Positions 27,586-36,259 of a DNA stretch of 64,000 nt are shown piece by piece. Below the pieces are notes generated by a model, which was not told the origin of the DNA, did no database searches, and saw nothing but the letters and a program-made list of their open reading frames with translations. The stretch comes from Ignavibacteria bacterium. Lineage in GTDB: Bacteria > Bacteroidota > Ignavibacteria > Tepidaquicellales > Tepidaquicellaceae. The position numbers and the translations under genes were made by a program. The DNA lies in assembly GCA_016709315.1 (NCBI GenBank), contig JADJMZ010000001.1:434001-498000 (forward strand). Reading direction: 5' to 3'. How positions within the stretch are numbered: the first letter of the stretch is position 1; each line of letters starts with the position of its first letter.

Positions 27586-28944
27586 TCAAGAAGACTTAAA
27601 CATTAAATACAATCCTAACAATCCTATAATTATATTTGCTATCCACATCCCTGTGAACGGAGATACCAATGCCCTGTCTGCCAGTTTCTCTCCTCCGATA
27701 AGGCAGACCCAGTAAAGCAGAAAGAACAGAAGTGACAGTCCTGCAGCTATTCCGAATCCTCCTTTTTTTACACGGTATCCGAGCGGTGCGCCGAGAAGTG
27801 CAAATACTACGCATGCAAAAGGTATTGAAAACTTTTTGTAAATTTCCACATCGTAAGAATCTATTTGCTTTACTAATTGCTGAGACTGTATTTCTATGTT
27901 TTTGAATTCATTTTTTTTATTAAAAAAAACTCTGATCATATTTCTCAGCGAATCATAATAAGTTGTAAGACCTGTCTTGTTTGATTTAATTGTTCCGTCT
28001 GTATTCATGTCTGGCACCAGTATCACAGGTTTTGTGATTATTGTATCCCTGAAATTCAGACGTTGCATTGATATTATTTCTTTCAGCAATGTCTCCCGAA
28101 ACTTGCTGTCAAGATTATCGCGTGCGTTTTTAAGACTGTCAACTACAAGGTTCATTGCTCCGGCTGACAATTCCCTGTCTCCTCTTGAAAATGTATTCTC
28201 ATTTGAATTCTGAAATCCGAATCCTTCTGCATCAAATGTAAGCCGGTGCTTTTCAAATTTTACATTCCTGTATTTACTGTTTACATCTTTAACATTAAGC
28301 TGATGGATCTCGCCGTCATTCAGATTCATTATCACTTTTTTAAAATCAGTGGAAAAACTTATGTCCCCGTTTTTTGAAGTGATCAGAGTTTTATTTTCCG
28401 GATCTGAATAACTGTAAATATATACTCCCTCTATATTATTGCTGTTGGGAAAAGTTTTCTTTACAAGTATCTGCACACCGTTAAGATCATCGGAAAATTT
28501 TCCCGCCTCAAGTATGAATGTTGGCTTTGTTTTGGAAATGTCAAATAAAAGAATCCTCGCTCTGTGATTTGCTTCGGGAAGTATGTCGTTGTTGAATCTT
28601 ATCATCAGGTAAAACATTACAAATGAAAACACTATCAAAGGCATCATTAATCTCGGAAGACTTATTCCGCTTGCTTTCATAATTGTAATTTCGTTTCCGG
28701 AAGCAAGAGAACCGTATGCCATAAGAGATGAGACTAACATTGCCATCGGAACTGCAAGCGTGAGCATCCAGGCAAGATTCAGAGAAATGAGCTGTATTAT
28801 TAACCAGATACTCAGACCTTTTCCTACAAACTGATCAAGGGACTTTATCAGGAACTGAAACAGGAAAACAAAAATCACTACCGATAATGCAAATATAAAA
28901 GGTCCGATGAGTGATTTTGTTATGTAACGGTCTAATATGTTCAT
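27586..28944 (-). CDS. LptF/LptG-family lipopolysaccharide export permease
   Basis: Inner-membrane component of the Lpt machine that extracts lipopolysaccharide and pushes it along the periplasmic bridge. The 452-residue protein has three N-terminal membrane helices (about 12-38, 52-80, 98-120), a long periplasmic region (about 125-360) and three C-terminal helices ending in GLYLMFKSS. Typical motifs are ILDRYITK at the start, ASGNEITIMKASGIS near residue 82 and FACVVFALLGAPLGYRVKKG near the end. The central periplasmic part has an insert with several charged stretches, longer than in E. coli LptF. Directly upstream of the start codon is a 9-bp repeat array in place of any visible ribosome binding site. 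Confidence 0.9.
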   Translation of the reverse strand: MNILDRYITKSLIGPFIFALSVVIFVFLFQFLIKSLDQFVGKGLSIWLIIQLISLNLAWMLTLAVPMAMLVSSLMAYGSLASGNEITIMKASGISLPRLMMPLIVFSFVMFYLMIRFNNDILPEANHRARILLFDISKTKPTFILEAGKFSDDLNGVQILVKKTFPNSNNIEGVYIYSYSDPENKTLITSKNGDISFSTDFKKVIMNLNDGEIHQLNVKDVNSKYRNVKFEKHRLTFDAEGFGFQNSNENTFSRGDRELSAGAMNLVVDSLKNARDNLDSKFRETLLKEIISMQRLNFRDTIITKPVILVPDMNTDGTIKSNKTGLTTYYDSLRNMIRVFFNKKNEFKNIEIQSQQLVKQIDSYDVEIYKKFSIPFACVVFALLGAPLGYRVKKGGFGIAAGLSLLFFLLYWVCLIGGEKLADRALVSPFTGMWIANIIIGLLGLYLMFKSS

Positions 28945-28945
28945 A

Positions 28946-29002
28946 GAGTGTGTTGAGTGTGTAGAGTGTGTTGAGTGTGTTGAGTGTATAGAGTGTGTTG
29001 AG
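28946..29002. repeat. 9-bp tandem repeat array A (about six units)
   Basis: Six GAGTGTGTT/GAGTGTGTA/GAGTGTATA units plus a partial lie between the lptF/G-like start codon (28942-28944) and the four-helix-bundle gene. On the plus strand it reads GAGTGT..., opposite in orientation to array B at 29487-29630, so the two arrays flank the small gene as inverted repeats. Confidence 0.95.
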
Positions 29003-29016
29003 CTAATCTATTCATC

Positions 29017-29376
29017 TTAATTTAATGATTTTATTAAACCTGATATAATTTTTGATATTTCCGTACACTTGTTATAAAGATTTTCGAAAACATCTTCTGT
29101 CAAATATTTTGCATCTAACGCTATATACAGAGCAGATTGAACTTCAGCGACTGATCCATGTGAAAAATATAAAAACTGCTTAAATTCTTTGTGAGACTTT
29201 CTCCCGAAACCTTCGGCAATATTAAGCATTATTGAAACCGAAGATCTTCTGATCTGATCACTTAATCCATAATCTTTACTGAAAAATCCATTTGAAGTAC
29301 TTTCATAAATTTCTTTAACAACAATCCTGGACTTTTGCCAGCAAATCAAATCTTCAAATTTTTCAATCTTACTCAT
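29017..29376 (-). CDS. Four-helix-bundle protein (S23/IVP family) lying between inverted 9-bp arrays
   Basis: A 119-residue all-helical protein with the family landmarks FEDLICWQKSR, DYGLSDQIRRSSVSIMLNIAEG and SVAEVQSALYIALDAKYL. Relatives occur as open reading frames in intervening sequences of 23S rRNA genes (for example in Leptospira and Coxiella) and as scattered orphan genes in many Bacteroidota. They form pentameric bundles; their function is unknown. Here the gene is not in rRNA. It is bracketed by GAGTGT arrays on its left and CACTC arrays on its right, so a transcript across it could fold back on itself. Confidence 0.9.
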   Translation of the reverse strand: MSKIEKFEDLICWQKSRIVVKEIYESTSNGFFSKDYGLSDQIRRSSVSIMLNIAEGFGRKSHKEFKQFLYFSHGSVAEVQSALYIALDAKYLTEDVFENLYNKCTEISKIISGLIKSLN

Positions 29377-29486
29377 TATATAAAATTATTTTATAAATTT
29401 TTAATGAATTTATAAAATATTTAATATAATAATCTACTGCAATTCTTATCTAAGATATTTTATTCAAGAATCCAAAAATAAAGAAA

Positions 29487-29630
29487 CACTCCACACACTC
29501 TACACACTCTACACACTCTACACACTCCACACACTCCACACACTCTACACACTCTACACACTCCACACACTCCACACACTCTACACACTCTACACACTCT
29601 ACACACTCTATACACTCTATACACTCTATA
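29487..29630. repeat. 9-bp tandem repeat array B (sixteen units) overlapping the kbl stop codon
   Basis: Sixteen uninterrupted 9-bp units run from 29487 to 29630: CACTCCACA, CACTCTACA or CACTCTATA. The two middle variants come in blocks (CC TT CC TTT), a sign of duplication of multi-unit blocks. The last unit contributes the kbl stop codon: TAG on the minus strand is 29626-29628. Read in the kbl sense the array starts GAGTGTATA and later becomes GAGTGTGTA and GAGTGTGGA. Confidence 0.95.
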
Positions 29631-30816
29631 TCACTTTCAGCTCTTTCCCCACTTTTATAAAAGCTTTAATACATTTATCAAGATCTTCTCTTGAATGTCC
29701 GGCAGATATCTGAACTCTTATCCTCGCAAGTCCTTTCGCAACAACAGGATAGAAAAAGCCGATCACATAAATTCCTTCGTCAAGAAGTTTTGCAGCCATG
29801 TCCTGCGCAAGTTTTGCATCATACAGCATGATAGGCACAATAGGGTGTATTCCGGGCTTTATATCAAATCCCGCTTCCGTTATTTTTTCCCTGAAGTATT
29901 TTGTATTTACTTCAAGTTTATCCCTTAACTCAGTTGTCTCGCTTAAAATATCAAAAACTTTAATGGAAGCTCCGACTATTGACGGCGCAAGTGAATTTGA
30001 AAACAAGTAAGGTCTGCTTCTCTGTCTCAGCATTTCGATGATCTCTTTTCTTCCGCTGGTGAATCCGCCCATAGCTCCTCCGAGAGCTTTGCCAAGAGTT
30101 CCTGTGATGATATCCACTCTTCCTATGACATCATTTACTTCAATCGAACCTCTTCCCGTTTTTCCAAGAAATCCTGTACAGTGACATTCATCCGTCATAA
30201 CCATTGCCTGATACTTATCGGCTAAATCACAAATTCCTTTTAAGTTCGCAATTACTCCGTCCATTGAAAATGCGCCATCTGTACAGATAAGTATCTGCTG
30301 TGCTCCTGCCTCCTTAGCTTCTTTAAGTCTTGCTTCAAGATCATCCATGTTGTTATTTTCATATCTGTATCGCATCGCCTTGCAGAGCCGGACGCCGTCA
30401 ATGATGCTGGCGTGATTCAGCGCGTCTGATATTATAGCATCTTTTTCTCCAAGCAGCGGTTCGAACACTCCGCCGTTCGCATCAAAACATGCAGCGTAAA
30501 GTATTGTATCTTCTGTTCCAAGAAATTTACTGATCTTCTCTTCTAGTGTCTTGTGAATTGACTGCGTACCGCAGATAAACCGTACCGATGACATTCCGAA
30601 TCCCCAGTGATCAAGTGTTTCATGCGCAGCTTTTATAACATCCGGATGAGATGAAAGTCCGAGATAATTATTTGCGCAAAAATTAATTACATCTTTGCCG
30701 TTTGCTTTGATCTCCGCCGCCTGAGGCGTTTCTATAATTCTTTCTGTCTTAAAAAGACCCTGCTCTTTTATCGAGTCTAATTCTTTCTGCAATGAAGGTT
30801 GAAATTGTGTGAACAT
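29626..30816 (-). CDS. kbl: Glycine C-acetyltransferase (2-amino-3-ketobutyrate CoA ligase)
   Basis: Pyridoxal-phosphate enzyme that cleaves 2-amino-3-ketobutyrate with CoA to glycine and acetyl-CoA, the second step of threonine breakdown by the Tdh-Kbl route. The 396-residue length is normal. The PLP lysine lies in GTLGKALGGAMGG near residue 243, the PLP-binding Asp/His in VMTDECHCTGFLGKTGRG, and the N-terminal region has NFCANNYLGLSSHPDV. No threonine dehydrogenase (tdh) gene is adjacent. A related family member (8-amino-7-oxononanoate synthase) is less likely given the close fit of these motifs to Kbl. Its last codons merge into repeat array B. Confidence 0.9.
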   Translation of the reverse strand: MFTQFQPSLQKELDSIKEQGLFKTERIIETPQAAEIKANGKDVINFCANNYLGLSSHPDVIKAAHETLDHWGFGMSSVRFICGTQSIHKTLEEKISKFLGTEDTILYAACFDANGGVFEPLLGEKDAIISDALNHASIIDGVRLCKAMRYRYENNNMDDLEARLKEAKEAGAQQILICTDGAFSMDGVIANLKGICDLADKYQAMVMTDECHCTGFLGKTGRGSIEVNDVIGRVDIITGTLGKALGGAMGGFTSGRKEIIEMLRQRSRPYLFSNSLAPSIVGASIKVFDILSETTELRDKLEVNTKYFREKITEAGFDIKPGIHPIVPIMLYDAKLAQDMAAKLLDEGIYVIGFFYPVVAKGLARIRVQISAGHSREDLDKCIKAFIKVGKELKVI

Positions 30817-30960
30817 AATTCAGTATAAAGTTAAAAGTTTAAAAATTGAAATTACTTAAGTGGAAATTTACTTTTTAAAATAAGATATTTAAAAGAAGTC
30901 TTTAAGACAAATATAGTTACCTGTCAGAATTAAATTTTTGTAAATAGTTCATACCTCTGA

Positions 30961-31108
30961 CACGACAAAATTTTCCGGAGAGAATTTCTCGCAGATGAAC
31001 GCAGAATTTTTTACGCAGAATTCGCAGAAACAAGATTATTAAATAGATTATTTGTGTAAATCTGCGAATTTTTCTGCGAATATCTGCGAGAAAATATTTT
31101 TGTCGTGC
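30961..31108. repeat. Long imperfect palindrome between kbl and nth
   Basis: The element has matching outer arms (CACGACAAAATTTTC at 30961 with GAAAATATTTTTGTCGTGC ending at 31108) and inner arms built of GCAGAAT/ATTCTGC-type steps, for example TTTCTCGCAGAT with ATCTGCGAGAAA. Single-stranded it would form a long hairpin with a loop of about 30 bases. It fills the 363-bp gap between the divergent kbl and nth genes; the rest of the gap is AT-rich. Confidence 0.8.
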
Positions 31109-31179
31109 ACCTAGAGTTTATACAGTTAACTTTTTATTGAATTAATATTTAAATATTTTAACAAAAATTAATTTATACT

Positions 31180-31818
31180 GTGAATAAAAAAAGATCAGCT
31201 TCTGAAATAATAAAAAGACTTTCTGCTGAGTATCCCGAAGTAAAATGCCATCTTGAATTTAAAAATGCATTTGAACTGATTGTGTCAACAGTTCTTGCCG
31301 CGCAATGTACCGATGTAAGAGTGAATATGGTAATGGTTCCGTTGTACAAATCAAAATACAAAAAACCTTCCGATATTATTAAAGACGGTGAAAATGCTTT
31401 CCGTGAAAACATTAAATCAATAAATTTTTTTAACAATAAAGCAAAAGCTGTATTATCAATATGCAAAACATTAGTTGAAAAATATAAAGGTGAAGTTCCC
31501 GGGACAATGGAAGAGCTTACTTCATTAGCAGGAGTTGGGAGAAAGTCGGCAAGCGTTGTGCTGGGCAATTGTTTTGGAAAGAAAGATGTAATAATTGTTG
31601 ATACACATTTAAAAAGAGTTTCAGCAAGATTAGGATTGATCGAAAGCGATAATCCGGATAAAATAGAAATTGAGTTGCAAGAGATTATTCCAGGAGCTGA
31701 ACAATTTTATTTCTCAATGAGAATTGGCGAACACGGAAGACAGATCTGCAAAGCAAAGAAACCGGAATGCGAAAGATGTTTTCTGAATGATATTTGTCCG
31801 TACAGGTCGAGTGTATAG
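31180..31818 (+). CDS. nth: Endonuclease III, base-excision repair glycosylase/AP lyase
   Basis: Removes oxidised pyrimidines from DNA and nicks the backbone. The 212-residue protein has the helix-hairpin-helix LAGVGRKSASVVLG with the catalytic lysine, the catalytic aspartate in IVDTHLKR, and the C-terminal [4Fe-4S] cluster as C-x6-C-x2-C-x5-C (residues near 190-206). Length is normal. The start is probably the GTG at 31180; no better ATG lies nearby. The stop codon TAG (31816-31818) is formed by the first unit of a 9-bp repeat array. Confidence 0.92.
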   Translation: MNKKRSASEIIKRLSAEYPEVKCHLEFKNAFELIVSTVLAAQCTDVRVNMVMVPLYKSKYKKPSDIIKDGENAFRENIKSINFFNNKAKAVLSICKTLVEKYKGEVPGTMEELTSLAGVGRKSASVVLGNCFGKKDVIIVDTHLKRVSARLGLIESDNPDKIEIELQEIIPGAEQFYFSMRIGEHGRQICKAKKPECERCFLNDICPYRSSV

Positions 31819-31901
31819 AGTGTATAGAGTGTATAGAGTGTATAGAGTGTATAGAGTGTATAGAGTGTATAGAGTGTATAGAGTGTGTGGAGTGTGTGGA
31901 G
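31809..31901. repeat. 9-bp tandem repeat array C (ten units) starting inside the end of nth
   Basis: Eight GAGTGTATA units, then two GAGTGTGTG units and a final GAG, begin inside the last codons of nth and supply its TAG stop. In the sense of nth the array runs GAGTGTATA then GAGTGTGTG, the same order and polarity as array B in the sense of kbl. The array ends about 30 bp before the start of the next gene. Confidence 0.95.
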
Positions 31902-31930
31902 TTATTTTAATTAATTAAAAATAAAACAAA

Positions 31931-32428
31931 TTGAAAAAAACAAAAAAAGATCTTAAGAAGATTGAGTTTTTATTGATGGATATGGACGGATGTCTGACGA
32001 CAGGTCATATAATTTATTCAAGTTCGGGTGATAATTTAAAAATGTTTCACACTCATGACGGATTTGGAATTACAAGAGGGAGGGAGCTTGGACTTAAGTT
32101 CGCTGTGATAAGCGGTATGAGTTCGCTTACAAATAAAATGCGAGTGGAAAGACTGAAGATACACCATCTCTACGAAGACATTGATGACAAGCTGCTTCCG
32201 TTCGCAGAGCTTAAATCGAAATACAATTTAAAGAACGAAAACTTCGCTTATATCGGCGATGATGAATTCGACATTCCTCTGTTAAAAAAAGTCGGATTCT
32301 CCTGCGCACCAAACAGCGCTATTGAAGAAGTAAAGAAACATGTGGATTATGTCTGCAAAAAGAATGGCGGCGAAGGGGCTGTGAGGGAAATCATTGATAT
32401 GATACTGAAAGCGAAAGGGCTGATTTAG
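31931..32428 (+). CDS. kdsC: KdsC-type 3-deoxy-D-manno-octulosonate 8-phosphate phosphatase
   Basis: A 165-residue HAD-superfamily phosphatase that would remove phosphate from Kdo-8-phosphate in lipopolysaccharide core synthesis. Motif 1 is MDMDGCLTTG near residue 17, motif 2 is VISGMSS near 60, and motif 4 is YIGDDEFDIPLL near 108. There is no cap domain, as in KdsC. The ending (KKNGGEGAVREIIDMIL) is typical. The start appears to be a TTG at 31931 with no clear ribosome binding site, since a 9-bp repeat array lies just upstream. Relatives acting on other acidic sugars cannot be excluded. Confidence 0.85.
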   Translation: MKKTKKDLKKIEFLLMDMDGCLTTGHIIYSSSGDNLKMFHTHDGFGITRGRELGLKFAVISGMSSLTNKMRVERLKIHHLYEDIDDKLLPFAELKSKYNLKNENFAYIGDDEFDIPLLKKVGFSCAPNSAIEEVKKHVDYVCKKNGGEGAVREIIDMILKAKGLI

Positions 32429-32491
32429 TTTTACGGATGCCGTATTGTCCCTGATGGCATTATAATAAATCCGGATCAACAAATTTCTCAC

Positions 32492-32509
32492 ATCTCATAT
32501 ATATGAGAT
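32492..32509. promoter_or_regulatory. Perfect 18-bp palindrome upstream of the propeller kinase
   Basis: ATCTCATATATATGAGAT is a perfect palindrome centred about 42 bp before the ATG at 32543. Its size and place suit an operator for a dimeric regulator, possibly the LuxR-type regulator encoded in the same operon. No promoter could be assigned with confidence. Confidence 0.45.
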
Positions 32510-32542
32510 TGAAACACAATCTTAATTTCCCTAAATTTTATC

Positions 32543-35500
32543 ATGAAGAAATTTACGGGAATACTTTTCTCTGTATTAATACTAATTGCTGCTCCTCTGA
32601 TCACTGCATCACAGGTCAAAGTAATCACAGAACACATTTCATCCGAAGAGGGAATATCGAATAATTTAATTTACTGCATGACGCAGGACAGCAAGGGTTT
32701 TATCTGGTTCGGAACGATGTTCGGGCTGGTCAGATATGACGGCATAAATTACAAGACATACAGATTCGATCCGCTGGATTCCAATTCTCTTTCAAATGAT
32801 GACATAATTTCTGTTTATGAAGACAGAGACAGCAACCTCTGGGTGGGAACTTACAACGGAGGCGTAAACAAATTCGACAGGCATAAAAATATCTTTGAAA
32901 GATATATCTCAAATCCGGATGATCCCGGCAGTCTGAGCGATAATATGGTTTGGACAATATTTCAGGATAGTAAAGGTATAATGTGGTTCGGTACTGAGAA
33001 TGGCGGTTTGAACAGGCTTGAGAACGGTAAATTCATATCATTTAAAAATGATACTGCCGACAGCGAAAGCATAAGCGGAAACAAAATCTGGAGTATTGCA
33101 GAAGACAATGAAGGAAATTTGTGGATAGGAACTGCAGGCAAAGGTCTGAATAAATTCGATCCGCATAAGAAAACTTTTACAAAATACAGTTATGATTCGT
33201 TAAACAATACCAGTCTTTCGGGTAACACTGTTACAATTGTCTGTATGGACAAAGAAGGAGTTATCTGGGCAGGGACCGGCAGAGGATTAAATAAATTTGA
33301 TAAAAATAAAAATGAATTCATACGATATCAGAGTGATTCCCTGAATGAATATTCCATCAGTAATAATTATATTTTATCCGTTAAAGAGGACGGATCAGAA
33401 TACCTGCTGATCGGTACTCAGAACGGATTGAACAAATTCGAAAAATCAACAGGCAAATTTCAGAAGTATAATATTTTTCCTGAAAGACCTCAGTCAAGGG
33501 AAAGCATAATAGCTTTTGCAAAAGACAGATCAGGTGTTATATGGGCTAGTTCATATCTGAGCGGATTGCATAAAATTTATGAAAAGCATGAAAACTTCGC
33601 CTGCTTTCTTCCCGCTAATAATGTAAAAAGTATTTACAGGGTTAATTCCGGATTAACTTATGCCGGAACTTCCAACGGTCTGGAAGTAATTGATATTAAC
33701 GGAAATAACATCATTACTTTTATCAACGAAAAAGATAATCCTAACAGTATCAGTAACAATGATATTAATTCCATAACAGCAGACAATACAGGTAATATCT
33801 GGATCGGAACAGCAAACGGTCTGAATAAATTTAATTTCACTTCAAAAAATTTCACACATTATTTCAGCGATACAGCTGATGAGAATTCACTGAGCAGCAA
33901 TAATATTCTGAAAGTTTTTACGGACAGATCCGGTACATTATGGATCGGGACTGACAATGGTCTGGACAGGATGAATGTAAACAATGGTAATATCATTCAT
34001 TACAGAAATAATCCTTATGACAAAAACAGTCTTAGCGAGAACACAGTCTTATCTCTTTATCAGGACAATAACAATTTTCTCTGGATAGGAACTTACAAAG
34101 GTCTGAATAGACTTGACCCGGAGACGGGAAAGTTCAAACATTTTATACAGGATCCGGGAAATCCATCTGCTATCAGCAGCAACTATGTTTTTTCATTCTG
34201 TGAAGATATTAACAGCAACTTCTGGATAGGAACAGGCGGAGGGCTGAACATATTTGACAAAACAAGTGAAACTTTCTTTCTCTTCACGGAGAAAGACGGG
34301 CTTCCGAACAGTGTTATATCGGGAATAGAAGAAGCGGATGACGGTTCACTCTGGCTGAGCACTAACAAGGGAATATCAAAGTTCAGTATTAAAAACAGGA
34401 ACTTCAGAAATTATTTTTACGAAGATGGCCTTCAAAGCAATATGTTCAATACCGGATCTTACTTTAAAACGGATAATGGAGAAATTCTTTTCGGAGGAAT
34501 AAACGGATATAACAAATTCAATCCTTCAGATATAATAGAAAATAAATATTCCCCTGATGTAATACTCACTTCTCTCACAAAATACGAGGGTAACAATAAT
34601 ATAAAAAAAGACATTTCGTTTGAAAAAGAAACTGAGATCAATTACAGTGATAATTTAATTAAATTTGGATTTGCATCCACAGATTATTCAAATCCGGAAA
34701 AGAATGAATTCGCCTACAGACTGGAAGGTTTCGACAAAGACTGGATTTACACCGGAAATTCATCTGAAGCAGTTTATACAAATCTCGATCCGGGAAAATA
34801 CACCTTTAAGGTCAAAGCGACTAATTCTGACGGCGTCTGGAGCGAAAAAATATCTTCAGTAATTTTGACTGTTAATCCGCCATACTGGAAGACCTGGTGG
34901 TTTTACAGTCTGATGATTTTAGTAACCGGAGGAATTTTATTTGTAATTAATAATTACCGGGTAAGACAGAAAGTGAATAAGATCATTGAAATAGAAAAAA
35001 TAAAGGAAAGGGAAAGAGAGCTTATGAGAGAGCAGGCTTCGAGGGATTATCACGATGAACTCGGGCACAAGCTCACAAGAATCTCAATGTACAGCAGGCG
35101 GATAAATAAAAAACTCCGTCCCTCTGCAAACGGATTAACAAATGATCTCAACAGCATAGTAGAAACATCCAACAGTCTTCAAAGCAGCGCTAAAGATCTC
35201 ATCTGGGCTCTGAACCCTCAGGAAGACACTTTTTATGATTTCGCAGTCCGGCTGAGAGATTTCGGAAATGAATTATTTGAAAACACAGGAATTACATTTA
35301 CAGCCTCCGGCATTGATGACACTTTCAGAAATATAGATTTGTCAATGAACAGCAAGAGGCATCTTATCTATATATTCAAAGAAGGAATGAATAATATTTT
35401 AAAATATGCTGAATGCACAAATGTTGATCTGAAATTCTGCTTTTACCACAATGACCTGGAAATAATGCTGGAAGACAACGGAATCGGATTTGATGTAAGA

Positions 35501-35641
35501 AACTGCAGCAGGGGTTACGGACTGAAGAACATATTTCTCCGTTCGAAACAGATAAATATAAATGTAAATATTTCTTCAGGAGAAAGAGCCGGCACAAAGA
35601 TAATGCTCAAAGCAAATATTGCAAATTTAGTTAAGACATAA
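32543..35641 (+). CDS. Periplasmic two-component-propeller sensor histidine kinase with Y_Y_Y domain
   Basis: A 1032-residue membrane sensor. After a signal peptide (residues 1-24) come about thirteen to fourteen propeller repeats of the form W(I/V)GTxxGGLNKFD, forming the two-propeller periplasmic sensor seen in Bacteroides hybrid systems. A Y_Y_Y immunoglobulin-like domain (about 690-775, including YRLEGFDKDW and PGKYTFKVKATN) leads into one membrane helix near 785-805. The kinase is the short NarX/HisKA_3 type: DYHDELGHKLTRISMYSRR near residue 832, then an ATPase domain with EDNGIGFD and GYGLKNI. The response regulator gene follows immediately. Bacteroides relatives sense polysaccharide fragments; the ligand here is unknown. 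Confidence 0.9.
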   Translation: MKKFTGILFSVLILIAAPLITASQVKVITEHISSEEGISNNLIYCMTQDSKGFIWFGTMFGLVRYDGINYKTYRFDPLDSNSLSNDDIISVYEDRDSNLWVGTYNGGVNKFDRHKNIFERYISNPDDPGSLSDNMVWTIFQDSKGIMWFGTENGGLNRLENGKFISFKNDTADSESISGNKIWSIAEDNEGNLWIGTAGKGLNKFDPHKKTFTKYSYDSLNNTSLSGNTVTIVCMDKEGVIWAGTGRGLNKFDKNKNEFIRYQSDSLNEYSISNNYILSVKEDGSEYLLIGTQNGLNKFEKSTGKFQKYNIFPERPQSRESIIAFAKDRSGVIWASSYLSGLHKIYEKHENFACFLPANNVKSIYRVNSGLTYAGTSNGLEVIDINGNNIITFINEKDNPNSISNNDINSITADNTGNIWIGTANGLNKFNFTSKNFTHYFSDTADENSLSSNNILKVFTDRSGTLWIGTDNGLDRMNVNNGNIIHYRNNPYDKNSLSENTVLSLYQDNNNFLWIGTYKGLNRLDPETGKFKHFIQDPGNPSAISSNYVFSFCEDINSNFWIGTGGGLNIFDKTSETFFLFTEKDGLPNSVISGIEEADDGSLWLSTNKGISKFSIKNRNFRNYFYEDGLQSNMFNTGSYFKTDNGEILFGGINGYNKFNPSDIIENKYSPDVILTSLTKYEGNNNIKKDISFEKETEINYSDNLIKFGFASTDYSNPEKNEFAYRLEGFDKDWIYTGNSSEAVYTNLDPGKYTFKVKATNSDGVWSEKISSVILTVNPPYWKTWWFYSLMILVTGGILFVINNYRVRQKVNKIIEIEKIKERERELMREQASRDYHDELGHKLTRISMYSRRINKKLRPSANGLTNDLNSIVETSNSLQSSAKDLIWALNPQEDTFYDFAVRLRDFGNELFENTGITFTASGIDDTFRNIDLSMNSKRHLIYIFKEGMNNILKYAECTNVDLKFCFYHNDLEIMLEDNGIGFDVRNCSRGYGLKNIFLRSKQININVNISSGERAGTKIMLKANIANLVKT

Positions 35642-36259
35642 ATGATAAAAGTATCAATTGTAGAAGACGACAAACTTATACTTGAAGCAATCAGGGATCT
35701 GATCAATGAAACCGATGGTTTTAATTGTTCAGGTTATTACGGCGATTGTGAAAGCGCTATTGAAGATATGAAAAACAACAGACCAGATGTAATGCTTATG
35801 GATATTGAGCTTCCCGGGATTTCAGGAATTGAAGGAGTGAAAAAAATAAAGGAGTTATATCCGAAAACTGATATAATAATGCTGACTGTTCACGAAGACC
35901 TGTCGCTTGTGTTTCAGGCGTTAACGGCAGGTGCCTGCGGATATCTTGATAAGAGCGCATCTGAAGAAAAGATAATTGAATCCATAAAAGAAATCTCAGA
36001 TGGCGGCGCGCCAATGTCATATAAGATAGCTAAGCTGGTAGTTTCTTCATTTCAGAAAAAACCGGAATCCGTACTGACAAAAAGAGAATTCGATGTTCTC
36101 GATCAGCTATGCAAAGGACAGTCATACAAGGAAATTGCATATAAACTTTTTATTTCAGTGGGAACGGTCCGGCATCACATCAAGAATATTTACTTCAAAC
36201 TGCACGTCCATTCAAAATCCGAAGCTGTAGCAAAAGCGCTTAAAGAAAGAATAGTATAG
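35642..36259 (+). CDS. LuxR/NarL-type response regulator
   Basis: A 205-residue regulator with a receiver domain (VEDDKLI, phosphoacceptor Asp in LMDIELPG, LTVHED, and Lys in GYLDKSAS) and a C-terminal LuxR-type helix-turn-helix (LTKREFDVLDQLCKGQSYKEIA, then VGTVRHHIKNIYFKLHVHSK). Its ATG directly follows the stop of the propeller kinase gene, so the pair is a coupled two-component system. It would bind DNA as a dimer after phosphorylation. Confidence 0.93.
   Translation: MIKVSIVEDDKLILEAIRDLINETDGFNCSGYYGDCESAIEDMKNNRPDVMLMDIELPGISGIEGVKKIKELYPKTDIIMLTVHEDLSLVFQALTAGACGYLDKSASEEKIIESIKEISDGGAPMSYKIAKLVVSSFQKKPESVLTKREFDVLDQLCKGQSYKEIAYKLFISVGTVRHHIKNIYFKLHVHSKSEAVAKALKERIV

Noticed and set aside
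28946..31901. Transposon or insertion sequence around the 9-bp arrays
   Set aside because: No transposase, target duplication or terminal inverted repeat of normal kind was seen; the genes between are kbl, nth and one small orphan.
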